The translations under genes and the position numbers were made by a program. From contig NZ_VAUW01000003.1 in assembly GCF_005771495.1 (NCBI RefSeq), forward strand, positions 62,001 through 126,000: a stretch of DNA of 64,000 bases, written 5' to 3'. This DNA is from Maribacter sp. ACAM166 (GTDB lineage Bacteria > Bacteroidota > Bacteroidia > Flavobacteriales > Flavobacteriaceae). Under the pieces are notes generated by a model. The model saw nothing but the letters and a program-made list of their open reading frames with translations, was not told where the DNA came from and did not search any database. Below, piece after piece: positions 9,849 through 19,450 of this stretch (position 1 is its first letter; every line of letters begins with the position of its first letter).

Positions 9849-10392
9849 TATTTGTATTTTTTATTGATTTAATATTTTCTATTTGAATCATAACTTCATT
9901 CAGAAGTTCTATTCTAGTTTGAAAGTTCAGTATCATGGCGCTCAATATTAGCTTACTGTTACCGCCATTTAATAGGTCTTGTTCTATTTTTGCATAATCC
10001 AATTGTAATTTTTTCAATTGGAACATAGTGTCGTTAATAATTCGTTCAGTTTCGGGTGATTTTTCAGAGTTAAGCGCTCTTATTTGCTCCTCAATCAAAT
10101 TCGCAAAGTAAAATTGTGTGTTAGAAGCCTCGGGTGAAATTTCGGCAAGCTTTTCATCTATAGTTTTAGAGTTATTGAATTGAAAAACTCCAACGGTCAA
10201 GAGAAGTGTAATCGCAGCAGCAATAGACGTAATTCGCAACCAAGAATAATTCTTTTTGGCAACTAGGGGCGTAATACCATTGGTTGCATTTAGTTTTTCT
10301 AAAAAGCGGTGTTGGTGCCCTTCATTGGGTTCTTCAAAATCCATCTTGTCCTGCAACTTATTAAACAGGTCTTTTATGTTATCTTTTTTCAT
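9829..10392 (-). CDS. Single-pass membrane protein, putative anti-sigma factor
   Basis: Protein of 187 residues: a charged cytoplasmic N-terminus (1-48), one membrane segment (about 52-70, ITSIAAAITLLLTVGVF) and a helical, probably coiled-coil periplasmic part. Layout and position, starting on the last base of the ECF sigma gene, fit a membrane-anchored anti-sigma factor. No zinc-type ZAS motif is seen, so this role is inferred from context and not from homology. Confidence 0.6.
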   Translation of the reverse strand: MKKDNIKDLFNKLQDKMDFEEPNEGHQHRFLEKLNATNGITPLVAKKNYSWLRITSIAAAITLLLTVGVFQFNNSKTIDEKLAEISPEASNTQFYFANLIEEQIRALNSEKSPETERIINDTMFQLKKLQLDYAKIEQDLLNGGNSKLILSAMILNFQTRIELLNEVMIQIENIKSIKNTNNANYTI

Positions 10393-10946
10393 CAGCTTGC
10401 TAGTATCAATTTTTTTCTAAGACTTTCTTTTGCCCGTGAAACAGTTGTTCTACAATTGGCATAACTAATATTCATGATTTCACTAATTTCATTATAATCA
10501 AACCCTTCTATTAAATGTAAGGTCAAAGAAACTCTGTAATTTTCCTTCAAATCTTTCATGGTCTCCATCACTTTTTGAGCCTTTAGTTCTGTAAACACAT
10601 GATTGGGGTCTATTCCATCATTATCTTCGACCTTATATAATACTTCATCTAAAGCAACTTCATTCTTTTTTTGTTGCTTTCTATATTGATATATGCTGTT
10701 GTTAATTACAATACGTTTTAACCAAGCTCCAAAAGTTACTTCCCCTTTAAAAGTATGCAGTTTTGTGAAAGCGCTTAAAAACGATTCTTGCATAATATCT
10801 TCTGCTTGCGCAGTTTCTTTTACAATTCTTAGTGCTGTATTGAACATAGCCTTGTAATATCTATTGTACACTTCTAGCTGTGCACTTTGTATACCGGCTA
10901 AGCATGATTGCACTAGCGTATCAATATGTTCTCTTTGTTGGCTCAA
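10392..10946 (-). CDS. ECF-family RNA polymerase sigma factor
   Basis: Protein of 184 residues with sigma region 2 (about 25-95; AEDIMQESFLSAF) and region 4 (about 130-180; helix-turn-helix YNEISEIMNISYANCRTTV). There is no region 3, as expected for ECF sigmas. It opens a four-gene reverse-strand operon with a membrane-anchored partner and two beta-helix envelope proteins. It therefore probably controls envelope composition and its own operon, as is usual for such pairs. Confidence 0.93.
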   Translation of the reverse strand: MSQQREHIDTLVQSCLAGIQSAQLEVYNRYYKAMFNTALRIVKETAQAEDIMQESFLSAFTKLHTFKGEVTFGAWLKRIVINNSIYQYRKQQKKNEVALDEVLYKVEDNDGIDPNHVFTELKAQKVMETMKDLKENYRVSLTLHLIEGFDYNEISEIMNISYANCRTTVSRAKESLRKKLILAS

Positions 10947-11207
10947 AAAGTGATTAGTTTATTTAATGATGATTCAATTTACGGTTTGTTACAGTTGAAG
11001 ATAATTTATAATTAAATTTTTATTTAAATGTTGCTTGACAATATTTCCTGTGAATTGTTTTTGTTGGCATAAGAATTGAAATAGTAACCTTAGAATAAAG
11101 TTTTAATTGCTGTACTCGCTTTGTGTGCAATGCCTTTGCAGCATTTTTGTATAATTTATAAAAATAAAATTCTGTTGGTATAATGACAGAATGACCGATA
11201 TATAAGT

Positions 11208-13658
11208 ATGGAAGATTCTAAATTTTCAAATTTTGACACTATGTCTTTACAGGGAATCGATCAGGATTCTGAGTTAATACCGTTATTGACCCCTGAGGAT
11301 GAGGAACAAATGAATAGTGAAACCTTACCCGAAACGTTACCGATTTTGCCTTTAAGAAATACAGTGCTTTTTCCAGGTGTGGTAATTCCAATAACTGCTG
11401 GTAGAGATAAAAGTATTCGATTAATTAAAGATGCTAATAATGGCTCTAAAGTGATTGGTGTTGTTTCTCAGAAAGATGAAGAAACAGAAAATCCTGATGT
11501 TAAGGATATTAATACGTTGGGTACGGTAGCCAGAATATTACGTGTACTTCAAATGCCAGATGGTAATACCACGGTTATAATTCAAGGTAAAAAACGATTT
11601 GAGATTGCAGAAGTTTTAACCAAAAAGCCATACATAACTGCTACAGTTAGGGAAACAAAAGAGGTAAGGCCAAAGAGAAATAATAAAGAGTTTTTAGCTA
11701 TTATAGAATCCATAAAAGAGTTGGCTCTTAAGATAATTAGGGATAATCCGAATATTCCTAGTGAGGCTTCATTTGCAATTAAGAATATTCAAAGTGATTC
11801 CTTTCTTATAAATTTTGTTTCATCCAATCTTAATTTGGATGTAAAGGCGAAACAAGAATTATTGGAGATAGGAAGCTTGCAGAAAAGAGCATTGGCGACA
11901 TTGAAATATATGAATATTGAGATGCAGAAATTGGAGTTGAAAAACGACATTCAGTCAAAAGTTCGAAATGATCTAGATCAACAACAACGCGAATATTTTC
12001 TACACCAACAAATGAAAACCATTCAAGAAGAATTGGGAGGTGTTTCTTATGATGAGGAATTGGAGGAGATGAAGATTAGGTCGAAAAAGAAAAAATGGGG
12101 TAAGAAGGTAAAAGAGCACTTTACAAAAGAGTTATCTAAAATGCAGCGGATGAATCCGCAAGTAGCAGAATATTCTATTCAAAGAAACTATTTAGATTTA
12201 TTACTGGATTTACCTTGGAGGGAGTTTTCAAAAGACAAATTTGATTTAAAAAGAGCCAAACGTATATTAGATCGTGATCATTATGGCCTGGAAGATGTAA
12301 AGCGGCGTATCATTGAATATTTGGCGGTTTTGAAATTGAGAAATGACATGAAGTCCCCAATTTTATGCCTATATGGCCCACCGGGAGTAGGTAAAACTTC
12401 ATTGGGTAAATCTGTTGCAGAAGCATTGGGTAGGGAATATGTGAGAATTTCATTAGGCGGATTAAGAGATGAGGCTGAAATTAGAGGGCATCGTAAAACC
12501 TATATTGGTGCAATGCCTGGTAGAATAATTCAGAGTCTTAAGAAAGCTGGTACTTCCAATCCTGTTTTTATATTGGATGAGATTGATAAGTTATCGAATA
12601 GTAATCAGGGCGATCCTTCTTCTGCAATGTTAGAAGTTTTGGACCCTGAACAAAACAGCGATTTTCACGATAACTTTTTAGAGTTGGGGTATGATTTGTC
12701 AAAGGTAATGTTTGTGGCAACTGCCAATAATTTGGGTACTATTCAGCCAGCATTGCGAGACCGTATGGAGATTATTCATGTAAGCGGCTACACAATTGAA
12801 GAGAAAGTGGAAATTGCTAAAAAGCATTTGTTGCCAAAACAATTGACGGAACACGGCTTAAATACAACCCACTTAAAAATTGGTAAACCACAATTAGAGA
12901 AAATAGTTGAGGGGTATACGCGTGAATCTGGTGTACGCTCATTGGAGAAGCAAATTGCAAAAATGGTTCGTTACGCTGCGAAGTCAATTGCAACAGAAGA
13001 GGAATATGAGATAAAGGTGAGCAATGAGGTTATTATTAATGTTTTGGGAGCTCCAAAAATGGAGCGAGATAAATATGAGAATAATGACGTAGCAGGTGTT
13101 GTTACAGGTCTAGCTTGGACAAGTGTTGGTGGGGATATTCTTTTTATAGAATCTATTCTTTCTAAAGGCAAGGGAACCATGAGTATTACAGGTAATCTTG
13201 GTAAAGTCATGAAAGAGTCTGCAACTATTGCCATGGAGTATATTAAATCAAATGCAGAACGTTTTGGTATTGACCCGGAAATTTTTGAAAAGTACAATGT
13301 GCATATTCATGTTCCTGAAGGAGCAACGCCTAAAGATGGACCAAGTGCGGGAGTAACAATGCTGACCTCATTGGTTTCTTTGTTTACTCAAAAGCGAATC
13401 AAGAAGAGTTTAGCTATGACCGGGGAAATAACCTTACGAGGAAAAGTATTGCCTGTGGGTGGAATTAAAGAGAAGATTCTTGCAGCAAAAAGAGCGCGTA
13501 TAAAAGAAATCATACTTTGTGCTGATAATGAGCGGGATATTAAAGAGATAAAAGAGTCTTATTTAAAAGGTTTGACATTTCATTATGTAAAAGAAATGTC
13601 TGAGGTGATTGATATTGCAATAACTGAAGAAAACGTCAAAAACGCAAAAGAGTTATAA
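11208..13658 (+). CDS. lon: ATP-dependent protease Lon (LonA)
   Basis: Cytoplasmic AAA+ serine protease for damaged and regulatory proteins, 816 residues. It shows the N-terminal LON substrate domain (about 40-240), a coiled region, the Walker A motif GPPGVGKT (from G390), Walker B (FILDEIDK) and the C-terminal protease domain. The Ser-Lys dyad is S713 in GPSAG and K754 in GGIKEK, which marks the LonA type. It is divergent from the ECF operon across 261 bases that hold no clear gene; no heat-shock operator was recognised there. Confidence 0.97.
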   Translation: MEDSKFSNFDTMSLQGIDQDSELIPLLTPEDEEQMNSETLPETLPILPLRNTVLFPGVVIPITAGRDKSIRLIKDANNGSKVIGVVSQKDEETENPDVKDINTLGTVARILRVLQMPDGNTTVIIQGKKRFEIAEVLTKKPYITATVRETKEVRPKRNNKEFLAIIESIKELALKIIRDNPNIPSEASFAIKNIQSDSFLINFVSSNLNLDVKAKQELLEIGSLQKRALATLKYMNIEMQKLELKNDIQSKVRNDLDQQQREYFLHQQMKTIQEELGGVSYDEELEEMKIRSKKKKWGKKVKEHFTKELSKMQRMNPQVAEYSIQRNYLDLLLDLPWREFSKDKFDLKRAKRILDRDHYGLEDVKRRIIEYLAVLKLRNDMKSPILCLYGPPGVGKTSLGKSVAEALGREYVRISLGGLRDEAEIRGHRKTYIGAMPGRIIQSLKKAGTSNPVFILDEIDKLSNSNQGDPSSAMLEVLDPEQNSDFHDNFLELGYDLSKVMFVATANNLGTIQPALRDRMEIIHVSGYTIEEKVEIAKKHLLPKQLTEHGLNTTHLKIGKPQLEKIVEGYTRESGVRSLEKQIAKMVRYAAKSIATEEEYEIKVSNEVIINVLGAPKMERDKYENNDVAGVVTGLAWTSVGGDILFIESILSKGKGTMSITGNLGKVMKESATIAMEYIKSNAERFGIDPEIFEKYNVHIHVPEGATPKDGPSAGVTMLTSLVSLFTQKRIKKSLAMTGEITLRGKVLPVGGIKEKILAAKRARIKEIILCADNERDIKEIKESYLKGLTFHYVKEMSEVIDIAITEENVKNAKEL

Positions 13659-13673
13659 CCGCTCTTTTCTTTA

Positions 13674-13681
13674 TACTTTTG
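13674..13681 (+). promoter_or_regulatory. Putative -7 box immediately before cmk
   Basis: TACTTTTG fits TAnnTTTG and ends 5 bases before the cmk ATG (13687). Transcription would therefore start at or next to the start codon. No convincing -33 TTG lies upstream, so read-through from lon is equally possible. Confidence 0.35.
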
Positions 13682-13686
13682 GAACA

Positions 13687-14382
13687 ATGAAAAAAATTAC
13701 TATAGCTATTGATGGATTTTCCTCCACAGGTAAGAGTACTTTAGCCAAGCAATTGGCAAAGAAGTTACACTACATATATGTGGATACAGGTGCAATGTAC
13801 CGTGCAGTTACGTTATTTGCCATGAGGGCGGGTTTTGTAGAAGATGGTAAGATTGATAAGAAACCTTTAATTCAGTCATTAGAAGAAATTGACTTGAGAT
13901 TTGTTTTTAGCACCAATTTAGGATTCGCTGAAATGTTTTTGAACAGTGAAAATGTAGAGAAGGAAATACGAACAATGTCAGTATCTAGAAATGTGAGTCA
14001 GGTTTCTGAGTTAGCAGAAGTGCGAAAAAAATTGGTTGCTATGCAGCAAACTATGGGTGCTGATAAAGGAATCGTAATGGACGGTAGAGATATTGGTTCC
14101 GTAGTTTTTCCTGATGCAGAGCTTAAGATTTTTATGACGGCATCCCCAGAAAAAAGAGCGGTAAGAAGGTATAAGGAATTATTGGATAGGGGAGAAGATG
14201 TGAAATATAGTGATATTTTAGAAAATGTTCAGAAACGTGATTATATCGATTCACACAGAGCTATTTCTCCGTTGGTGAAAGCTGAAGGTGCAATTGATTT
14301 TGATAATAGCGACGTTAGTATGGATGATCAGTTCCAAAGAATTTATGAGCATGCACGTCGTATTATTCAAAAGGAAGCATAA
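13687..14382 (+). CDS. cmk: (d)CMP kinase
   Basis: Phosphorylates CMP and dCMP. The protein has 231 residues with the P-loop G-F-S-S-T-G-K-S-T near residue 10, the YVDTGAMYRAVT motif and the DGRDIGSVVFPDA segment that binds the cytosine nucleotide. It lies 28 bases after lon and ends on a strong terminator. In many bacteria cmk precedes rpsA; here rpsA follows after one reverse-strand LysM gene. Confidence 0.96.
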   Translation: MKKITIAIDGFSSTGKSTLAKQLAKKLHYIYVDTGAMYRAVTLFAMRAGFVEDGKIDKKPLIQSLEEIDLRFVFSTNLGFAEMFLNSENVEKEIRTMSVSRNVSQVSELAEVRKKLVAMQQTMGADKGIVMDGRDIGSVVFPDAELKIFMTASPEKRAVRRYKELLDRGEDVKYSDILENVQKRDYIDSHRAISPLVKAEGAIDFDNSDVSMDDQFQRIYEHARRIIQKEA

Positions 14383-14413
14383 AAAAAGAGGTTAGCACTG
14401 CTAACCTCTTTTT
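14383..14413. terminator. Bidirectional terminator between cmk and the LysM gene
   Basis: A long stem (AAAAAGAGGTTAGC, paired with GCTAACCTCTTTTT) with a 3-base loop has an A run before it and a T run after it. It can serve both convergent genes. Confidence 0.92.
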
Positions 14414-14422
14414 ACTTTAACT

Positions 14423-14812
14423 CTAAAATTTATTTGGTATAATCAATACTTGATCAGGATGGATAACATCAGGATTTTTCAAAATATTAGTGTTAGCCTC
14501 AAAGATAGCTTTGTATTTCATAGCATCTCCATAATAGTGTTTTGCTATTTTACTAAGTGATTCTCCGCCTTTTACAACATGCCTGTGGTAAACCGAATCG
14601 TCTTCTACAGTAATGTTCGCTTTAATATCAGATGGGTTGTCTCCACCTATTTCCTTTATTTTATCCCAAATAAGGTCTTTTTCAAACGGAGTTTTTGCTT
14701 CTCCTTTTACCTTAAGAACATCACCTTCAACGGTAATTTTTCCATCTTTTATTCCTAATTGTTCACCTAAGTCTAAAACACCTTGGTATTTCGCTTTAAC
14801 ACTCATAATCAT
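14423..14812 (-). CDS. BON-LysM protein, Kbp/YgaU-like
   Basis: Protein of 129 residues without a signal peptide. Residues about 20-75 look like a BON domain (LGIKDGKITVEGDVLKVKG) and residues about 78-128 are a LysM domain (HVVKGGESLSKIAKHYYGD). This order and size match the cytoplasmic K+-binding protein Kbp (YgaU) of enteric bacteria. The alternative start is the ATG two codons downstream (14806). It stands alone with its own upstream region. The potassium role is by analogy only. Confidence 0.85.
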   Translation of the reverse strand: MIMSVKAKYQGVLDLGEQLGIKDGKITVEGDVLKVKGEAKTPFEKDLIWDKIKEIGGDNPSDIKANITVEDDSVYHRHVVKGGESLSKIAKHYYGDAMKYKAIFEANTNILKNPDVIHPDQVLIIPNKF

Positions 14813-14916
14813 ACTTTTTTTAATGGTTAATTAATAACATATAATATAGTAATAATAAAATTATTTTTCTTTAAAACAGCGTATAATATTTTAATGGATA
14901 CTTCATAGTAGTGTTG

Positions 14917-14948
14917 TTTGTCTTATTTGAAAAAAATATGTATTTTTG
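14917..14948 (+). promoter_or_regulatory. Bacteroidetes-type promoter of rpsA
   Basis: TTTG (14917-14920), a 20-base spacer, then TATTTTTG (14941-14948), an exact TAnnTTTG -7 box. It gives a leader of roughly 110 bases before the rpsA ATG. Confidence 0.75.
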
Positions 14949-15065
14949 CACACCTTTTTTGCAAGGAATTCAAGAGAAAAAGGATTAAAAAAATAAAGAT
15001 AACTACTTTCATAATTGTTGCCTAAGTCTTGATAAGGTTATGAAATACAAATTAATAATCAGCAA

Positions 15066-16910
15066 ATGGCTGAAGAAAAAACAAATGCAGAGGTAGATGA
15101 AACTACTGAAGCAACACAACAGGCTGCTGTAGAAACTCCACAGCAAGATCCACAAGAATTTTTAGAAAGTTTCAATTGGGAGAAATACGAGCAAGGAATT
15201 GAGCGTGTTGATGATTCTAAATTGAAAGAATTTGAAAAATTAGTGGCGGAAAATTTCGTTGACACTGCAGATGCTGAAGTAGTTCAGGGAACGGTAGTTT
15301 ATATTACGGACAGAGAAGCAATCATTGATATCAATGCTAAATCTGAAGGTGTAATTTCGTTGAACGAATTTCGCTACAATCCAGGTTTAAAAGTTGGTGA
15401 CAAGGTTGAGGTATTGATTGATATCCGTGAGGATAAAAGTGGTCAATTGGTATTGTCTCACAGAAAAGCGAGAACCATTATGGCTTGGGATCGTGTAAAT
15501 GCGGCTCATGACAAAGAGGAAATCGTTAGTGGTTTTGTAAAATGCAGAACTAAAGGTGGTATGATCGTTGATGTTTTTGGAATTGAGGCATTCTTGCCAG
15601 GTTCTCAAATCGATGTGAAGCCTATTCGTGATTACGATCAGTACGTAAACAAAACAATGGAATTTAAGGTTGTGAAAATCAACCACGAATTTAAAAACGT
15701 TGTTGTTTCTCATAAAGCGCTTATTGAAGCGGATATTGAAGAACAGAAAAAAGAAATCATTAGCCAACTTGAAAAAGGACAGGTGCTTGAAGGTGTTGTT
15801 AAAAACATTACTTCTTACGGTGTCTTTATTGATCTTGGTGGTGTAGATGGTTTGGTACATATTACTGATCTTTCTTGGAGCAGAATTAATCATCCGAATG
15901 AGGTTGTTGAATTAGATCAAAAATTAAATGTTGTAATTCTTGATTTTGATGAAAACAAATCTAGAATTCAATTAGGTCTTAAGCAACTAGAGAAGCACCC
16001 TTGGGAAGCGCTAAGTGATGAGATTAAAATTGGCGATAAAGTTAAAGGCAAAGTAGTCGTTATAGCTGATTACGGTGCATTTATCGAAGTTGTGGAAGGT
16101 GTTGAAGGTCTTATCCACGTATCGGAAATGTCATGGTCTACGCATTTACGTTCCGCTCAGGATTTCGTAAAAGTAGGTGATGAAGTTGAGGCTATTGTAT
16201 TGACATTGGATCGTGAAGATCGTAAAATGTCTCTTGGAATCAAGCAATTGACGCCAGACCCTTGGACTGATATTACAACGAAATACCCTGTTGGTTCTAA
16301 GCACAAGGGTATCGTTAGAAACTTTACCAACTTTGGTGTATTTGTTGAACTAGAAGAAGGTATTGACGGTTTAATTTATATCTCTGATCTTTCTTGGACT
16401 AAGAAAATTAAGCATCCATCAGAATTCACTAATGTAGGTGACACGTTGGAAGTTGAAGTATTAGAGTTAGATGTTAACGGTCGTAAGTTGAGCTTAGGTC
16501 ATAAGCAAACTACCGAAAATCCATGGGATAAATACGAAACTGAGTTCGCATTAGGTACTGTTCATAAAGCAACAATATCTGATGTAGTTGATAAAGGTGC
16601 AACAATTGACTTTAACGAGGATATTACTGCATTTATACCACAACGTCACTTGGAAAAAGAAGATGGTAAAAAACTAGGTAAAGGCGATGAAGCAGAATTC
16701 AAAATTATTGAGTTCAACAAAGACTTCAAACGTGTAGTAGCTAGTCATACTGCTATTTTCCGTGAAGAGGAGCAACGTAATGTTAAAGCAGCTGTCAAAA
16801 GGCAAGCAACTAGCGGAGATGAAGCTAAGACTACTTTAGGTGATGCTAACGATGCATTACAAGCGTTAAAGGATAAAATGGATGCTGCTGATTCTAAAAA
16901 GAAGAAGTAA
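15066..16910 (+). CDS. rpsA: 30S ribosomal protein S1
   Basis: RNA-binding ribosomal protein that helps load mRNA on the 30S subunit, 614 residues. It has an acidic N-terminus typical of Bacteroidota, then a series of about six S1/OB repeats. These can be followed by their G-x-F-I/V segments (GVFIDLGGVDGLVHITDLSW and related copies near residues 255, 340 and 428). The tail is Lys-rich. It is monocistronic, with its own promoter and terminator. Confidence 0.97.
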   Translation: MAEEKTNAEVDETTEATQQAAVETPQQDPQEFLESFNWEKYEQGIERVDDSKLKEFEKLVAENFVDTADAEVVQGTVVYITDREAIIDINAKSEGVISLNEFRYNPGLKVGDKVEVLIDIREDKSGQLVLSHRKARTIMAWDRVNAAHDKEEIVSGFVKCRTKGGMIVDVFGIEAFLPGSQIDVKPIRDYDQYVNKTMEFKVVKINHEFKNVVVSHKALIEADIEEQKKEIISQLEKGQVLEGVVKNITSYGVFIDLGGVDGLVHITDLSWSRINHPNEVVELDQKLNVVILDFDENKSRIQLGLKQLEKHPWEALSDEIKIGDKVKGKVVVIADYGAFIEVVEGVEGLIHVSEMSWSTHLRSAQDFVKVGDEVEAIVLTLDREDRKMSLGIKQLTPDPWTDITTKYPVGSKHKGIVRNFTNFGVFVELEEGIDGLIYISDLSWTKKIKHPSEFTNVGDTLEVEVLELDVNGRKLSLGHKQTTENPWDKYETEFALGTVHKATISDVVDKGATIDFNEDITAFIPQRHLEKEDGKKLGKGDEAEFKIIEFNKDFKRVVASHTAIFREEEQRNVKAAVKRQATSGDEAKTTLGDANDALQALKDKMDAADSKKKK

Positions 16911-16941
16911 TTTCATAATACATCCTTTATAGGATTTTATT

Positions 16942-16973
16942 AAAAAGCCCGGATACTAATCCGGGCTTTTTTA
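16942..16973 (+). terminator. Terminator of rpsA
   Basis: AAAAAGCCCGGAT pairs with ATCCGGGCTTTTT around a 4-base loop (ACTA) and runs into a T tract, 31 bases after the rpsA stop. Confidence 0.95.
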
Positions 16974-17538
16974 TTTAAGATGTTTTCCAATTACTCGGTG
17001 TGATGATTTATTTGTAGAATTCCTCTATTTCAACTGTTGCAATAGTCTGTTCAATACTAGCGTATTCAGTGGGAGACCAAGTTTAGTTTTTTAAGTCAAA
17101 TGGTTGAGTCTGGAAAATTTCTTTAGGGGCGTGTTTTTTTTTAATCTTCTTAAATACGTTTTTATTACAGCTAAGTTTTCTTTTTCAGGCACTGGAAAGT
17201 CGGTACTACCATTGATTTCGAATACGGGACATATGCCTTTTTTCGAGCAATTTCGCCAGATTTGAGGTTTACAAAGAATGTATCCAAGGGCTATTAATGC
17301 TGCTAGATACACTTCATCATTTTTGAAGATAAAAGACTATGTTTAGTTGTAGAGATTCTGATTTTCTATACTAATCTCTCTCGATTTCCTGAGAGAAGAA
17401 TGCACCTAGGTAACTAAAAATTATACATAAAAAGAAGTATTTCTTCAATGACCAGTATAGCTGTTATTTTAACTTTTAAGGTGCAAAAGATAGTCAAGTA
17501 AAATTAGAATAGGGGTTAAAAACTATAGGTCGCAATAA
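16974..17538. other. Intergenic stretch without a supported gene
   Basis: About 565 AT-rich bases between the rpsA terminator and the pyrR promoter. One reverse-strand frame of 73 codons (17091-17312) is open, but it has no recognisable motif or convincing start region. No RNA gene, repeat or mobile element was recognised. Confidence 0.5.
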
Positions 17539-17572
17539 TTGATTAAGTTTTAAAGGGAATTCCCTATTTTTG
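17539..17572 (+). promoter_or_regulatory. Promoter of pyrR-pyrB
   Basis: TTG (17539-17541), a 23-base spacer, then TATTTTTG (17565-17572). The expected start is near 17579, only about 10 bases before the first ATG. This leaves no room for a PyrR-type RNA attenuator in front of pyrR. Confidence 0.6.
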
Positions 17573-17589
17573 TTTAGCTAAAAGTACGG

Positions 17590-18138
17590 ATGCCAATTAT
17601 GAGTCAAAAAGTTTTACTCTCTTCCAAGGAAATCAACATCATCTTGCATCGATTGGCTTGTCAGCTGCTTGAAAATCATTTAACATTTGAAAATACAGTT
17701 CTTATAGGTATTCAACCTCGCGGGAAGTTTGTTGCACAAAGATTAACTAAAATATTAAAGGAAGAATACAAGGTAAATCATATAGACCTAGGGTTCTTGG
17801 ACATTACCTTTTTCAGAGATGATTTTAGAAGAGGTGATAAAACTTTAGAAGCCACTAAAACCAATATTGATTTCTTAGTCGAAGATAAGAACGTAGTTTT
17901 GATAGACGATGTCTTATATACTGGTAGAAGTATTAATGCAGCTTTAACGGCATTACAGTCTTTTGGTAGACCTAAAGATGTAGAGTTATTATGTCTAATC
18001 GATCGTAGATTTAGTAGGCATTTGCCAATTCAACCTAATTATAGGGGTAGACAGGTAGATGCTATTAATGAAGAAAAAGTAAAGGTAATGTGGGAGGAAA
18101 ATGACGGAGAGGATATCATATATTTAGTAAATAGATAA
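17590..18138 (+). CDS. pyrR: PyrR-type uracil phosphoribosyltransferase/regulator
   Basis: Type I phosphoribosyltransferase fold, 182 residues, with the PRPP loop VVLIDDVLYTGRS at 102-114 and a basic C-terminal segment. In other bacteria PyrR binds pyr mRNA and also makes UMP from uracil. Here the mRNA leader seems too short for attenuation, so regulation may differ or act elsewhere. The second ATG (17599) is an alternative start. pyrB follows after 4 bases. Confidence 0.92.
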   Translation: MPIMSQKVLLSSKEINIILHRLACQLLENHLTFENTVLIGIQPRGKFVAQRLTKILKEEYKVNHIDLGFLDITFFRDDFRRGDKTLEATKTNIDFLVEDKNVVLIDDVLYTGRSINAALTALQSFGRPKDVELLCLIDRRFSRHLPIQPNYRGRQVDAINEEKVKVMWEENDGEDIIYLVNR

Positions 18139-18142
18139 CAAA

Positions 18143-19069
18143 ATGAGCGAACTGAGTGTCAAACACTTATTGGGAATCAAATATCTTAAGGAATCCGATA
18201 TTCAGCTTATTTTTGAAACTGCCGATCATTTTAAGGAAGTAATTAACCGATCGATAAAAAAGGTTCCTTCGCTTCGCGATATAACAATAGCGAATATCTT
18301 TTTTGAAAATAGTACACGTACTAAACTGTCCTTTGAACTGGCAGAGAAAAGATTGTCTGCCGATGTTCTCAATTTTTCAGCTAGTCAGTCTTCGGTAAAA
18401 AAAGGAGAAACTCTTATAGATACCGTAAACAATATTCTATCTATGAAAGTAGATATGGTAGTGATGCGTCACCCTAACCCAGGGGCTGGTATATTTCTTT
18501 CAAAACATGTAGAAGCTTCTATTGTGAATGCAGGTGATGGTGCGCATGAACATCCTACACAGGCCTTATTGGACTCTTATTCCATTCGGGAGAAGTTAGG
18601 TGATGTCGCTGGAAAAAACGTAGTTATTGTTGGGGATATACTTCATTCTAGAGTAGCATTGTCCAATATTTTTGCCTTAAAATTACAAGGAGCAAACGTT
18701 AAGGTGTGTGGTCCTAAAACTTTATTACCTAAATACATAGATTCTTTAGGGGTGGGCGTGGAGACCAATTTGAGAAAAGCTTTGGAATGGTGTGATGTTG
18801 CCAATATGTTACGTATTCAGAATGAAAGGTTGGACATCAGTTATTTCCCAACAACACGAGAATACACCCAACAGTTTGGAGTCAATAAAAAGCTATTGGA
18901 TAGTTTGGATAAAGAGGTAGTGATTATGCACCCGGGCCCAATTAATAGAGGTGTCGAAATTACTAGCGATGTTGCCGATTCAAAACAATCTATAATTTTG
19001 AACCAAGTTGAAAACGGTGTTGCCATACGTATGGCCGTTATTTATTTATTGGCATCTAAAATAAAATGA
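18143..19069 (+). CDS. pyrB: Aspartate carbamoyltransferase catalytic chain
   Basis: Second step of UMP synthesis: carbamoyl phosphate plus aspartate. The protein has 308 residues with the carbamoyl phosphate motif S-T-R-T (57-60, in FFENSTRTKLSFE), HPTQALLD in the middle and HPGPINRG near the C-terminus. It forms a tight operon with pyrR upstream and a small STAS-like gene one base downstream. No pyrI regulatory chain is present. Confidence 0.97.
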   Translation: MSELSVKHLLGIKYLKESDIQLIFETADHFKEVINRSIKKVPSLRDITIANIFFENSTRTKLSFELAEKRLSADVLNFSASQSSVKKGETLIDTVNNILSMKVDMVVMRHPNPGAGIFLSKHVEASIVNAGDGAHEHPTQALLDSYSIREKLGDVAGKNVVIVGDILHSRVALSNIFALKLQGANVKVCGPKTLLPKYIDSLGVGVETNLRKALEWCDVANMLRIQNERLDISYFPTTREYTQQFGVNKKLLDSLDKEVVIMHPGPINRGVEITSDVADSKQSIILNQVENGVAIRMAVIYLLASKIK

Positions 19070-19070
19070 T

Positions 19071-19403
19071 ATGATTTTTAATAAAGAAGCATCGTTGATT
19101 GTAATTTCTCAGGAAAAAATTTCTATTGATGTCTTTTTACAAAATTTAGAAAAGGATTATTCCAAATTAAAAAATGATAATCTGGTCATAGATTTATTGA
19201 GTTTTACAAAACTTACTCCGTACAACGTAATTTCGTTTTTAGAAATGGCCAAAAAACATAGAGAAAATGGTAAATCATTTTTATTGGTTTCTGAGAAGGT
19301 TTCATACGATGATGTGCCACAAGAAATCAATTTAGTTCCCACACTTCAAGAAGCACGAGATGTTGTTGAAATGGAGGATATAGAACGCGATTTGGGTTTA
19401 TAA
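19071..19403 (+). CDS. Small STAS-like protein next to rnz
   Basis: Protein of 110 residues with alternating strands and helices (LIVISQEKISI, DNLVIDLLSF, KSFLLVSEKV) suggestive of an anti-sigma-antagonist/STAS fold. I see no phosphorylatable Ser context that proves it. It starts one base after pyrB and ends 47 bases before rnz, so it is probably co-transcribed with both. Function unknown. Confidence 0.6.
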   Translation: MIFNKEASLIVISQEKISIDVFLQNLEKDYSKLKNDNLVIDLLSFTKLTPYNVISFLEMAKKHRENGKSFLLVSEKVSYDDVPQEINLVPTLQEARDVVEMEDIERDLGL

Positions 19404-19450
19404 TTTAATTAGATTAAAGAACGAATAGAAATTTATTATCACCACTATTT

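Noticed and set aside
17091-17312. Reverse-strand open frame of 73 codons upstream of pyrR
   Set aside because: No recognisable motif, no Shine-Dalgarno-like or promoter signal, and AT-rich DNA with several chance frames. Not annotated.
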